NCBI GenBank assembly: GCA_015075075.1 | Contig: JABTVA010000020.1 | Location: 1-32,535, forward strand | Source: Deltaproteobacteria bacterium | GTDB lineage: Bacteria > Desulfobacterota > GWC2-55-46 | Direction of reading: 5' to 3' | Length of the DNA: 32,535 nt | Shown: piece by piece, positions 25,492 through 32,535 of the stretch | Numbering within the stretch: the first letter of the stretch is position 1 | How the letters are laid out: each line of letters starts with the position of its first letter | Made by a program: the position numbers and the translations under genes | The notes under the pieces: model-generated | Seen by the model: the letters and a program-made list of their open reading frames with translations, nothing else | Databases searched by the model: none | Told to the model about the DNA's origin: nothing

Positions 25492-26989
25492 ATGGATCTC
25501 AGAGCGCAGCTTTCAATGAGCTTTCATATGGATAAATGTATCGGCTGCCACACCTGCAGCGTGTCCTGCAAGAACGTCTGGACATCGCGCAGGGGCGCCG
25601 AGTACATGTGGTGGAACAACGTCGAGACCAAGCCCGGCGCCGGCTACCCCCTCACCTGGGAAGACCAGGAGAGGTACAGGGGCGGCTGGGAGGTCTCGGG
25701 CGGCAACCTGAGGCTTAAGCTCCTCAAGGGGCCCGGCAAGATAAGGACGCTGGCGAACATATTCTTCCAGCCCAACCTGCCGACGATAGACGACTACTAC
25801 GAGCCGTTCACCTATGACTATCAGCACCTCTTCAACGCGCCGGCCGGCGACGACCAGCCCGTTGCGAGGCCGAAGTCGCTCATCACCGGCGACTTCATGG
25901 AAAAGATAATCATGGGCCCGAACTGGGACGACGACATGGGCGGCTCGCCGCTCTACGCGGCGAACGACCCGAACCTCAAGGGGCTGTCGGAGTCGCAGAA
26001 GGAGATGCTCACCAAGTTCCACAAGCTCTTCTTCTTCTACCTCCCGAGGATATGCAACCACTGCCTCAACCCCGCTTGCGTGGCCTCCTGCCCGTCGGGC
26101 GCCATCTACAAGAGGGGCGAGGACGGCATAGTCCTTATCGACCAGGACACCTGCCGCGCCTGGAGGTTCTGCGTGAGCGCCTGCCCGTACAAGAAGCCCT
26201 ACTACAACTGGGCCAACGGGAAGAGCGAGAAGTGCATCTTCTGCTATCCGAGGACCGAGACCGGCCAGCCGAACGCCTGCGCGCACGCGTGCACCGGCAG
26301 GATCAGGTTCGTGGGCGTGCTCTTCTATGACGCCGACAGGATAGAGGAAGTCGCGAAGACCCCGGACGAGAGGCTCGTGGACGTTGATGAGGGACATAAT
26401 CCTCGACCCGAGCGACCCGAGGTCATCGAAGAGCGCCAGGAAGCAGGGCATCGACGAGAACTGATAGGCGGCCAGCCCAGAACCTCGCTGGCCTACAACC
26501 CTCTTCAAGAAGTGGAGATAGCGTCTGAACCATCCGAGCGTTCAGGACGGTGCCGATGAACTTATTCGCCGCCGCCTCGCTGGTCCTCCTCCACAGCGCG
26601 AAGGGCTGACAACGGCGGCCTCTTTGATTATGAATCCGTCGAGTTCTTCTACTCGATGGACAAGATGAGAATACCCGTAAGGTACCTGGCGAACCTCCTC
26701 TCAGCCGGCAACGAGCAGCAGGTCATCGAGTCGCTTAAGAAGCAGATGGCCGTAAGGCTCTGGGTGCGCCAGCAGAGGGTCGGAGACGGGCGACAGCGCA
26801 GCAGAAGGCGGGCTGGCCCTCTTCCTCGGTGGGTTTCACGCCCGAGGACGCTTCGAGATCTACAAGCTCACCTCGTCAGACCTTCCAGGAGAGGTTCGTG
26901 GATACCTGAGACCCACCGCGAGACGCAGACCACGGTCGACCCCAGGACCATGTACGAGAAGAGGGGCGGTCGGCTTCGGCTCCAAGTAG
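25492..26989 (+). CDS. narH: Respiratory nitrate reductase beta (iron-sulfur) subunit, 3' third damaged
   Basis: Electron-transfer subunit with four Fe-S clusters, passing electrons from NarI haem to NarG. It starts MDLRAQLSMSFHMDKCIGCH, with CIGCHTCSVSCKNVW, then ICNHCLNPACVASCPSGAIY, then CRAWRFCVSACPYKKPYYNW. The Trp in CRAW replaces a Cys, as in E. coli NarH, and implies a [3Fe-4S] cluster. CIFCYPRTETGQPNACAHAC completes the set. AGGAGGTG inside the end of narG and a 1-bp gap show coupling. After about 26385 the frame shifts several times, but typical NarH text continues (IPVRYLANLLSAGNE, SLKKQMAVRLW) to GFGSK and a stop at 26989, giving about 499 codons. Confidence 0.92.
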
Positions 26990-27025
26990 TTGCGAACTCG
27001 TATCGAGGCAGTGGTAAAGGGAACG

Positions 27026-27556
27026 ATGGTAAAGGCGAAGCACCTGTATACGCATCTGGCTGGCTGCTTGAGTATCCCGGCGGAGGATATAAAGCCCAGA
27101 CCGAAGAGCAGCTTAAACGCGCTCGAAGGTCTTGGGGCAGCATCCGAGGCGCTCGAAGAGATGAAGAAGTTCAGAAGCGACCTGGAGCACATCCCGACGA
27201 CCTGTGTGTACCCACACCTTCGAGCCTCACGAGCGACTTCACGCTGGAGAAGGATACCACATCTATGACGCTTCAGGAGGTCAAGCAGCCCGTCCACCAT
27301 CAAGAGCATGTACGCGCAGAACGGCTTCCCTCTCGACGATTTTTCGAAGGGCGAACTCCCCGACCACCTGCCGGTCATCCTCTACTTCCTCGGCTTCACG
27401 GAGAACGAGGATCTTGTAAAGGACTTCCGGGAGAGTTTCCTCATAAGGGCGATGGAGAAGCTGCAGAAGAACTTCGAGAAGAACAGGAAGAATCTCTACT
27501 GGCACCTCATCAATGCCGTCTACAGAATTATAGATAAAGACGTAAAAGGAGGCTAA
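27026..27556 (+). CDS. narJ: Nitrate reductase assembly chaperone, frameshifted
   Basis: NarJ/TorD-family chaperone for molybdenum-cofactor insertion into NarG; not part of the final enzyme. ATG at 27026 follows AAAGGGA. Family text appears in pieces: LEEMKKFRSDLEHIP and LTSDFTLEKD in two frames, then the intact end YAQNGFPLDDFSKGELPDHL with VILYFLGFTENEDLVKDF. In E. coli NarJ the same PDHLPV stretch is diagnostic. At least three indels lie between 27040 and 27310. Full length would be about 176 residues. It sits between narH and narI and ends 2 bp before the narI ATG. Confidence 0.85.
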
Positions 27557-27558
27557 GA

Positions 27559-28257
27559 ATGGACAACGTCCTATTCGGCGTGATGCCGTACATCCTGTTG
27601 ATGACGGCTATCGTCGGCGCAATCTGGAGATACAGAACCAATAAGTACTCGTGGTCTTCGCAGTCGTCGCAGTTCCTCGAGAACAAGACCCTCTTCTTCG
27701 GGTCGTTCCCCTGGCACTACGGCATAATAGTGGTGCTCCTCGGCCACATAATCGGGTTCTTCATCCCGAAGAGCATCCTGCTCTGGAACGCGGTGCCCTT
27801 GAGGCTCTACATACTCGAGCTCACGGCCCTCGCCTTCGGCCTTCTTGCGCTCTTCGGCCTCCTCGCCCTCATCTACAGGAGGCTTACGAACAGCAGGGTA
27901 AAGGCCGTGACCTCCGGGTGGGACGTGCTGGTGCTGATCATCCTCCTCATCCAGGTACTCACCGGCGTGGGCACCGCCATCTTCTACAGGTGGGGCTCCA
28001 ACTGGTTCGCAGCCTCGGCCGTGCCGTATCTCTGGTCGATAATCAAGCTGCAGCCCAACGTTGAGTACATAGCGGGCCTGCCGCTCATCACCAAGGCCCA
28101 CATATTCAACGCGCTTCTCTTCTTCGCGCTGATTCCGTTCTCGAGGCTCGCGCACTTCGTGGTCATCAACCCCTACAAGTACCTCGTAAGGCCTTACCAG
28201 GTCGTAAGGTGGTACAGGAGGGGCGGAGCGACAGTGAACGTGGTGCAGTACAAGTAA
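27559..28257 (+). CDS. narI: Respiratory nitrate reductase gamma (cytochrome b) subunit
   Basis: Membrane diheme cytochrome b that oxidises quinol and anchors NarGH; 232 residues with about five membrane helices. The haem ligands are visible: His53 (FPWHYGIIVV) and His63 (LGHIIGFF) in one helix, His181 (ITKAHIFNALLF) and His199 (SRLAHFVVINP) in the other. The 18-residue gap between the last two equals that in E. coli NarI. The start follows AAAGGAGG. It is the last gene before a strong terminator and is intact, unlike narJ. The charged tail (YLVRPYQVVRWYRR) should lie in the cytoplasm and contact NarGH. Confidence 0.96.
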   Translation: MDNVLFGVMPYILLMTAIVGAIWRYRTNKYSWSSQSSQFLENKTLFFGSFPWHYGIIVVLLGHIIGFFIPKSILLWNAVPLRLYILELTALAFGLLALFGLLALIYRRLTNSRVKAVTSGWDVLVLIILLIQVLTGVGTAIFYRWGSNWFAASAVPYLWSIIKLQPNVEYIAGLPLITKAHIFNALLFFALIPFSRLAHFVVINPYKYLVRPYQVVRWYRRGGATVNVVQYK

Positions 28258-28263
28258 CAAGGG

Positions 28264-28296
28264 GCGGGCGGGCAGAGATGCCCGCCCGCTTTTTTA
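28264..28296 (+). terminator. Strong intrinsic terminator after narI
   Basis: Perfect 11-bp stem GCGGGCGGGCA / TGCCCGCCCGC with loop GAGA and a six-T tail. It closes the cytochrome-narGHJI transcript and separates the third carrier. Confidence 0.92.
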
Positions 28297-28382
28297 GGCA
28301 AATACCGTGCAAGCACTTTTCTGATAATACCTTTTCTGCTTCGGCTTTTTTTTGTTCTGAAATTCGCTAAAGGAGAATCTGC

Positions 28383-30035
28383 ATGTCGAAAATAGCAAGA
28401 TGGGAGCCGGAAAACGAACAATTCTGGCGAGAAACAGGCAGCAAGATCGGATGGACCACCTGCGGCGTTACGACCTTTTCGCTGATCTTCTCGTTCTGCA
28501 CCTGGTTCGTCATGAGCGCCGTTGTCGTCAGGCTTCCGAACATAGGCTTCAAGTTTACACCCATGGAGCTCTTCTGGCTCGCGGCCATACCGGGATTCGC
28601 GTCCGGTGTATTGAGGCTCATACACTCCTACTTCATCCCGATATTTGGCACAAGGCCGGTCGTAAGCATAGCCACGATCATAAAGATCTTCCCCATGATA
28701 TGGCTCGGCTTCGCGGTCCAGGACACGAGCACGCCGTGGAGCACCTTCATGATAATAGGGTTCCTTAGCGGCCTCGGCGGCGGCGACTTCTCCTCGTACA
28801 TGCCCTCGACCAGCATCTTCTTCCCTAAGAGGCTACAGGGCCTCGCGCTGGGCATACAGGCCGGCATAGGCAACTTCGGAGTCAGCATCGTCCAGTTCGT
28901 GACACCCTGGATAGTGGGCTTTTCCATTGTCGGTGGCGCGTACGGCGCGCCCCAGCTCTTCACGAAAATTGACGTTATCAAAGACGTGGCCGTCACTAAA
29001 AATGATGCTGGTGTCGTCACAGACATAGTCTACAAGAACCCGGCATTTGCCAGCGCGGTTCTCGTCACCAAGGACGATAACGGCCTGGTGAACGACGTGA
29101 CCGTACAGGAAACCGCCGTAACCAAGAACATGCAGGTGGACCTCAAGAGGAACGATGCGGGTGCGGTGACCGACCTGACCCTCAAGAGGGTCGTAAAGAA
29201 GGACATGTGGGTGCAGAACGCGGCGTTCTGGTATGTGCCCGTTCTCATCCTGGCCTTCATCCTGAGCGTCATATTTCTCAAGTCAATTAGCCCGTCGGCC
29301 CTCGGGTTCAAGGACGCAAGCATCAGCAAGCAGATGATGAAACAGTTCGAGATACTGAGCACCAAGAACAGGGCGCTCACGCACACCTGGAACTGCACGA
29401 TAACCTACATAGCTTCATTCGGTTCGTTCTCGGGCTACGCCGCGGCATTCCCCATGATGATCAAGGTCATCTACGGCGGCTTTGACGGAGCGCCGGACCC
29501 GCTGAAGTTCGCCTTCTTCGGCCCGCTCATCGGCGGACTTTCCCGCGCTATCACGGGCGGCTTTTTCGACAAGATCGGCGGGAGCAAGGGCATGCACTGG
29601 TGCCTTCTCGGCCAGATAGCCGGCTGCCTTGCCCTCATATTCGGCGGCTATCTTACGCCGACCGGGCTTGAGAAGTTCCCTGTGTTCGTCTACATCATGC
29701 TCTGGATATTCCTCATGACCGGCATCAATAACGCCGCGACCTTCAGGCAGTACCCGATAGTCTTCGCGTACTCGCCGGCCAAGGGAGCGCAGATGCTCGG
29801 CTGGACCGGCGCATGGGCGGCCTTCGGCCCGTTCATCTTCGCCTCGCTCATCGGCATGTCCATAACCAAGACCGGCAGCGCCATCACCTTCTTCGCGGGC
29901 GCGGCCATCTTCTACGCGTACGCCTTCATCATCAACTGGTATTACTATACCAGGAAGGGCGCGGAGAGGTACGACTGGGGTACCAAGGGCACCTGGTGGG
30001 ATACTGCCAAGTCGTCCTGGACCGGCGGGCAATAG
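28383..30035 (+). CDS. narK: Nitrate/nitrite antiporter NarK/NarU-type with enlarged central loop
   Basis: MFS nitrate/nitrite transporter, 550 residues, closest in text to E. coli NarK: WEPENEQFW at the start, LPNIGFKFTPMELFWLAAIP, LGFAVQDTSTPWS, and GIQAGIGNFGVSIVQF (nitrate signature 1). Arg78 (VLRLIHSYF) and Arg388 (GLSRAITGGFFDKIGG) match the substrate-binding arginines of NarK. It probably exchanges incoming nitrate for outgoing nitrite. The loop between helices 6 and 7 (about residues 195-276) is enlarged and has three related segments centred on Gly210, Gly234 and Gly260, each with a (N/D)-D-x-G-x-V-x-D pattern. AAAGGAG at 28368 supports the start. It follows the narI terminator and needs its own promoter. 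Confidence 0.93.
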   Translation: MSKIARWEPENEQFWRETGSKIGWTTCGVTTFSLIFSFCTWFVMSAVVVRLPNIGFKFTPMELFWLAAIPGFASGVLRLIHSYFIPIFGTRPVVSIATIIKIFPMIWLGFAVQDTSTPWSTFMIIGFLSGLGGGDFSSYMPSTSIFFPKRLQGLALGIQAGIGNFGVSIVQFVTPWIVGFSIVGGAYGAPQLFTKIDVIKDVAVTKNDAGVVTDIVYKNPAFASAVLVTKDDNGLVNDVTVQETAVTKNMQVDLKRNDAGAVTDLTLKRVVKKDMWVQNAAFWYVPVLILAFILSVIFLKSISPSALGFKDASISKQMMKQFEILSTKNRALTHTWNCTITYIASFGSFSGYAAAFPMMIKVIYGGFDGAPDPLKFAFFGPLIGGLSRAITGGFFDKIGGSKGMHWCLLGQIAGCLALIFGGYLTPTGLEKFPVFVYIMLWIFLMTGINNAATFRQYPIVFAYSPAKGAQMLGWTGAWAAFGPFIFASLIGMSITKTGSAITFFAGAAIFYAYAFIINWYYYTRKGAERYDWGTKGTWWDTAKSSWTGGQ

Positions 30036-30082
30036 CCCGGCCTCCCGGCGTAGTTTGCGCCGGGTAAAAACGGCACCTCGAA

Positions 30083-30117
30083 CATGGGGGAGGGGTTTCC
30101 TCCCCCATGTTTTTTTA
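30083..30117 (+). terminator. Intrinsic terminator after the third NarK
   Basis: Stem ACATGGGGGAGG / CCTCCCCCATGT with loop GGTTT and a T run. A second hairpin without a T run (CCCGGCG / CGCCGGG) lies at 30044-30064. Confidence 0.9.
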
Positions 30118-30121
30118 TGCT

Positions 30122-30151
30122 TTGACAAATTCACGCGGATTCACCTTTTAT
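30122..30151 (+). promoter_or_regulatory. Candidate promoter for the small membrane protein
   Basis: Perfect TTGACA at 30122-30127, an 18-nt spacer, then TTTTAT at 30146-30151, beginning a few bases after the narK terminator. Confidence 0.42.
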
Positions 30152-30214
30152 TTTTTCCATGCCCGGAGCAGGGATGTGGTAAGATAGATTCACAAGCGAG
30201 TCGGGGAGGCATAA

Positions 30215-30421
30215 ATGAGTTCTCTGGATATGGCTTTGACTATCGGAGGGATAGCTTACGGTATCGTCCTGATACTGGCGACCTTTATAAACAATAAAAT
30301 CCTCGAGTCATTCAGGATAGACGTCCTTGTGATGAAAAACCCATCGGAGTCGAGCAGGGGCATAAACCTCGTGGCAGGCCTGGCGCTCATCGGCTATAAC
30401 ATCTACACCATATTCTGGTAA
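30215..30421 (+). CDS. Small two-helix membrane protein
   Basis: A 68-residue protein starting MSSLDMALTIGGIAYGIVLI, with a first hydrophobic helix (residues about 5-24), a polar middle (NNKILESFRIDVLVMKNPSE) and a second helix (INLVAGLALIGYNIYTIF). GGGGAGG lies just before the ATG. It is alone between a terminator and a 184-bp gap. I do not recognise a family. Its place after the nitrate locus is the only functional hint. Confidence 0.65.
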   Translation: MSSLDMALTIGGIAYGIVLILATFINNKILESFRIDVLVMKNPSESSRGINLVAGLALIGYNIYTIFW

Positions 30422-30527
30422 GCCGGTTTTTCTCTCCTCATCAGGAAGGACGCTTGAACGGATTCCGTCCTGCACCCGGTAGACCCCGCATTATTAATTC
30501 CCGTATTTCCAGCCAAATCCCGCCCGT

Positions 30528-30556
30528 TTGACGACCTGAGAACGCTCCGATATAAT
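30528..30556 (+). promoter_or_regulatory. Candidate sigma70 promoter for the cysteine-rich protein
   Basis: TTGACG at 30528-30533, a 17-nt spacer and a perfect TATAAT at 30551-30556, giving a leader of about 45 nt before the ATG at 30606. Confidence 0.65.
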
Positions 30557-30605
30557 TCCTTCGGGGTTACTTTACCTATAATTTAAAAAAAACGGAGGCT
30601 TTCCC

Positions 30606-30920
30606 ATGAGCAAGCACGACAGGCTGGACCGTTTCGGGGTTATGGTCATCGACAAGAGCGAATACGAGCGCAAACAGGCTTACGTGGTCAAGAACTGCAA
30701 ATGCCCGGGCTGTCCGACTTATGTCGCGGGCGACGCCGTGCCTGGATACTGTTTCCCGACCATAGGGACGAGCGACGTTATCAAGGCGGAAAAGGATTGC
30801 ATCTGCGGCACCTGCCCGGTATACAAGGAATACGAGCTCAACCATACTTTTTACTGTACGAGGTGCTCCCAGGTCTGCCAGGGGCTCAAGATAGAGGGCG
30901 CGGCAGCCCACGGGAACTGA
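30606..30920 (+). CDS. Cysteine-rich DUF2769-like protein
   Basis: A 104-residue cytosolic protein with ten cysteines: CKCPGC (31-36), YCF (49), CICGTCPVY (65-73) and YCTRCSQVC (84-91). The repeated C-x-C-x-x-C-P pattern with a following PVYKEYEL resembles the DUF2769 family, known from methanogens and anaerobic bacteria and without an assigned function. Zinc or iron-sulfur binding is likely from the pattern but not shown. CGGAGG precedes the ATG and a near-consensus promoter precedes that. It is a single gene followed by a long hairpin. Family assignment is from memory of the motif. Confidence 0.72.
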   Translation: MSKHDRLDRFGVMVIDKSEYERKQAYVVKNCKCPGCPTYVAGDAVPGYCFPTIGTSDVIKAEKDCICGTCPVYKEYELNHTFYCTRCSQVCQGLKIEGAAAHGN

Positions 30921-30952
30921 GCCTGCCCCGGAATATTCTCCTCAGGTCTTGA

Positions 30953-30990
30953 CTCCCTCCCGGCCTCCTGAACCGGAGGCCGGGAGGGAG
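30953..30990 (+). other. Very stable 16-bp hairpin without T run
   Basis: CTCCCTCCCGGCCTCC pairs perfectly with its complement at 30975-30990 across loop TGAACC. No T run follows. It could end or protect the transcript of the cysteine-rich gene. Confidence 0.6.
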
Positions 30991-31118
30991 AAGGGCCGTC
31001 CTGCATCACGGGCGTCCATTGCCTGCCGCCTGCCCTGAAATGGCCGCTCTCCCGGCCCCATTGCCCTGATTTTCAGCGATTTCAGCGGATTTTCCGGCAT
31101 TTAATACCCCTTTTAGTA

Positions 31119-31148
31119 TGGACAAGCCCGCTCGGGTTGTAGTAAGAT
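31119..31148 (+). promoter_or_regulatory. Candidate promoter for the DUF2299-like gene
   Basis: TGGACA at 31119-31124, an 18-nt spacer, then TAAGAT at 31143-31148. This gives a leader of about 45 nt. Confidence 0.4.
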
Positions 31149-31199
31149 GTAATACACCCAAAAAACAGGGAAAAAATCAATACTGAGGAGAGTTGGTAA

Positions 31200-31706
31200 A
31201 TGGAGATCACCACCCCGGAACAGGCTAATGCAGAAATCAAGAAGTGGCTTGAGGAAAACCATCACGACGTAAAGGAAATAAAAGACGAGAACGCCGTATT
31301 CCATTTCGAGATCGACTACCCGCTCGGCTCCATGAAGAAGCAGAGGGTGCTCCAGCCAAAGGAGTTCCCCGGCCTTATTGTGGTGCTGAACGGGGTGAGC
31401 ATAGCGAACGAGCACATGGAGAAGCTTAAGGCCATGAACCCCAACGACAGGGAAGCCTTTTACGGGGAGATAAGGAAGGACCTCCTCTTCCTCAAGAACA
31501 GCTACGACCTCAACATAGACGAGGCCGGTGTGGCGAAGCAGGTTCAGTTCTCCTATGAGTTCTACTACGACGCGCTCAAGAAGACCAAGCTCTACGACGC
31601 GCTCCTTCTTAACCACAGGACCCTTCTTTACATCATAACGAAGTTCAACGACGAGTTCGGAATGCCCGTAATGCCCTCGCAGAAAGGCGACGTAGGGCAC
31701 GCCTGA
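31200..31706 (+). CDS. DUF2299-like conserved protein
   Basis: A 168-residue soluble protein (MEITTPEQANAEIKKWLEEN; ENAVFHFEIDYPLGSMKKQR; VLQPKEFPGLIVVLNGVSIA; RKDLLFLKNSYDLNIDEAG). The combination of an N-terminal acidic helix, an H-F-x-x-x-x-x-Y-P strand and a Q-P-K followed by hydrophobic strand recalls DUF2299, a family common in archaea with a type III-secretion-chaperone-like fold. This is recognition by eye, and the function is unknown. GAGGAG before the ATG supports the start. The hemerythrin-type gene begins 35 bp after its stop with its own ribosome-binding site, so the two may be cotranscribed. Confidence 0.65.
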   Translation: MEITTPEQANAEIKKWLEENHHDVKEIKDENAVFHFEIDYPLGSMKKQRVLQPKEFPGLIVVLNGVSIANEHMEKLKAMNPNDREAFYGEIRKDLLFLKNSYDLNIDEAGVAKQVQFSYEFYYDALKKTKLYDALLLNHRTLLYIITKFNDEFGMPVMPSQKGDVGHA

Positions 31707-31741
31707 GCCTGAACGGGGTTCCCCGAGACCCGGAGGTCCGC

Positions 31742-32535
31742 ATGGTACCGCAGATGCTTGAGATAAAATACGAATGCCAGCACAAGTCCTGCTACGTGAA
31801 CTGCAGGGAGGGCATCATATGCCTTGAAGAGGACCTCTTCAAGGAGCTTTCCGCCGCGTTCCCCGAGGAGGGCATCTTCAGGAGCCCCAGGGGGGCCTGC
31901 AGGATGGGCTTTTCGCAGCCGTTCAAGGTCGTAAGGATGCAGAGGCTCGGCGAAGGCCCCATCGAGGACGCCCCCTCGGCGCTTGACCCAACGGACAACC
32001 CGCTCCTGATCCTTGTCGAGGAGCACAAGGCCATAAACAGGTGCCTTGAAAAGGTCGAGGAGCACATAAAAAAACGCGACCTGGACGCCCTCTGGGTCTC
32101 GACAAAGGAGCTTGAGAACGACCTGGTGCTCCACTCCGGCATCAAGGAGGAGGAGGTCCTCTTCGGCATGAGCAAGGGGCTCCTGCCCTTCGGCGAGACC
32201 CTGGTGGACATAATAAAGGAGGAGCACAGGGAGATAATCTCGCTCCTGCATAACTTCAGGGAGGCGCTCGAGATAAACGAGCTTAACGACGGCATCATCG
32301 ACTCCGTGATAGTGAGCCTCAGGGGGCACATAAGGAAAGAGGACCAGGAGTTCTTCGAGATCGTCGACAAGTGCCTGAACGACGATATACGGCTCCAGAT
32401 AACCCGGGCCATGCGCGAGGTCGAGAGGAAGTACGTGCGGGAAGAGGCGGGCGCGAGAAAGATGAACCCGAAGAGGGCCGCCATACAGGCCCAGTACGAC
32501 GAGCAGGTCTCGGTGGTGAGGGAGGCGGGCTGCGA
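31742..32535 (+). CDS. Hemerythrin (HHE)-domain protein with cysteine-rich N-terminus, 3'-truncated
   Basis: The frame starts at ATG 31742 after GGAGGT and runs open to the window end (264 codons seen). Residues 1-60 hold a cluster of cysteines (CQHKSCYVNC at 12-21, Cys27, Cys53). Residues about 85-210 form a hemerythrin/HHE four-helix bundle with candidate di-iron ligands His95, His108, His131, Glu136, His162, His196 and Glu200 (EEHKAINR; LHSGIKEEEVLF; EEHREIISLLHNF; RGHIRKEDQEFF). HHE proteins bind oxygen or NO, or repair iron-sulfur centres (YtfE/Ric-type), which would suit a nitrate/nitrite-reducing cell. The N-terminal cysteines may bind a metal. The C-terminal extension is cut by the window edge. 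Confidence 0.82.
   Translation, partial: MVPQMLEIKYECQHKSCYVNCREGIICLEEDLFKELSAAFPEEGIFRSPRGACRMGFSQPFKVVRMQRLGEGPIEDAPSALDPTDNPLLILVEEHKAINRCLEKVEEHIKKRDLDALWVSTKELENDLVLHSGIKEEEVLFGMSKGLLPFGETLVDIIKEEHREIISLLHNFREALEINELNDGIIDSVIVSLRGHIRKEDQEFFEIVDKCLNDDIRLQITRAMREVERKYVREEAGARKMNPKRAAIQAQYDEQVSVVREAGC

Noticed and set aside
25513..26508. Minus-strand ORF of 331 codons opposite narH
   Set aside because: The plus strand encodes unmistakable NarH with all Fe-S motifs; the antisense has no family features.
21808..26989. Nitrite oxidoreductase (Nxr) instead of nitrate reductase
   Set aside because: The sequence follows E. coli NarG/NarH closely, there is no Tat leader, and NarI, NarJ and NarK neighbours are present, which favours Nar. 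A reverse physiological direction cannot be formally excluded.
31628..32484. Minus-strand ORFs opposite the hemerythrin gene
   Set aside because: The plus-strand frame is open to the window end with a proper ribosome-binding site and HHE ligands; the minus-strand frames are shadows.
1..32535. CRISPR array, tRNA or rRNA genes
   Set aside because: No regularly spaced direct repeats, and no cloverleaf or rRNA sequence, were seen on reading both strands.

Overview
The window is bacterial chromosomal DNA: an rpoA-rplQ pair, an HU-like protein, ispG and pabB/pabC, with Shine-Dalgarno sequences, sigma70-like promoters and intrinsic terminators. Most of it is GC-rich, with heavy use of AGG for arginine and ATA for isoleucine. 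The layout of the nitrate-reductase locus (two NarK-type carriers, a c-type cytochrome, then narGHJI) recalls Geobacter-like Desulfobacterota. A Desulfobacterota or Nitrospirota-type anaerobe is my best guess, but there is no rRNA to settle it.

Region 1 (1-2105, plus strand) holds the end of rpoA, a palindromic repeat, rplQ with a long basic tail, and an HU-type protein, closed by two clear terminators. Region 2 (2183-5880, minus strand) reads from pabB into pabC, then a GAF-GGDEF diguanylate cyclase and a small lipoprotein. ispG (6010-7077) diverges from pabB. Region 3 (7140-9516) is an AT-rich two-gene restriction-modification cassette set against a HIT-family gene (9554-9973). Region 4 (10000-15502) holds a GT-C type membrane glycosyltransferase (minus), a zinc alcohol dehydrogenase flanked by two direct copies of a 159-bp palindromic repeat, a second kind of palindromic repeat, and an ABC-F ATPase.

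Region 5 (about 15640-30035) is the main accessory block, a respiratory nitrate-reduction locus. Its order is usp, narK-type carrier, usp, narK-type carrier, a small hypothetical gene, a membrane-anchored monohaem cytochrome c, narG, narH, narJ, narI, a terminator, and a third NarK. Two identical-pattern sites (GTTAC-N6-GTAAC) lie upstream and could be operators for a CRP/FNR-type regulator. The carriers would move nitrate in and nitrite out. NarGHI would reduce nitrate on the cytoplasmic side with quinol electrons, and NarJ would assemble the complex. The cytochrome may be an extra electron partner.

Region 6 (30215-32535) holds four short genes: a two-helix membrane protein, a cysteine-rich DUF2769-like protein, a DUF2299-like protein and a truncated hemerythrin-type protein. 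The first three each have a candidate promoter.

Many genes carry frameshifts with otherwise well-conserved flanks (GGDEF, pabC, pabB, ABC-F, narK1, usp2, narG, narH, narJ). I read most of these as sequence or assembly errors, but true decay cannot be excluded from the sequence alone. No complete new defence or metabolic system is evident. The most unusual items are the two palindromic repeat families, the duplicated usp-narK module with its paired operator-like sites, and a NarK with a repeat-bearing central loop.
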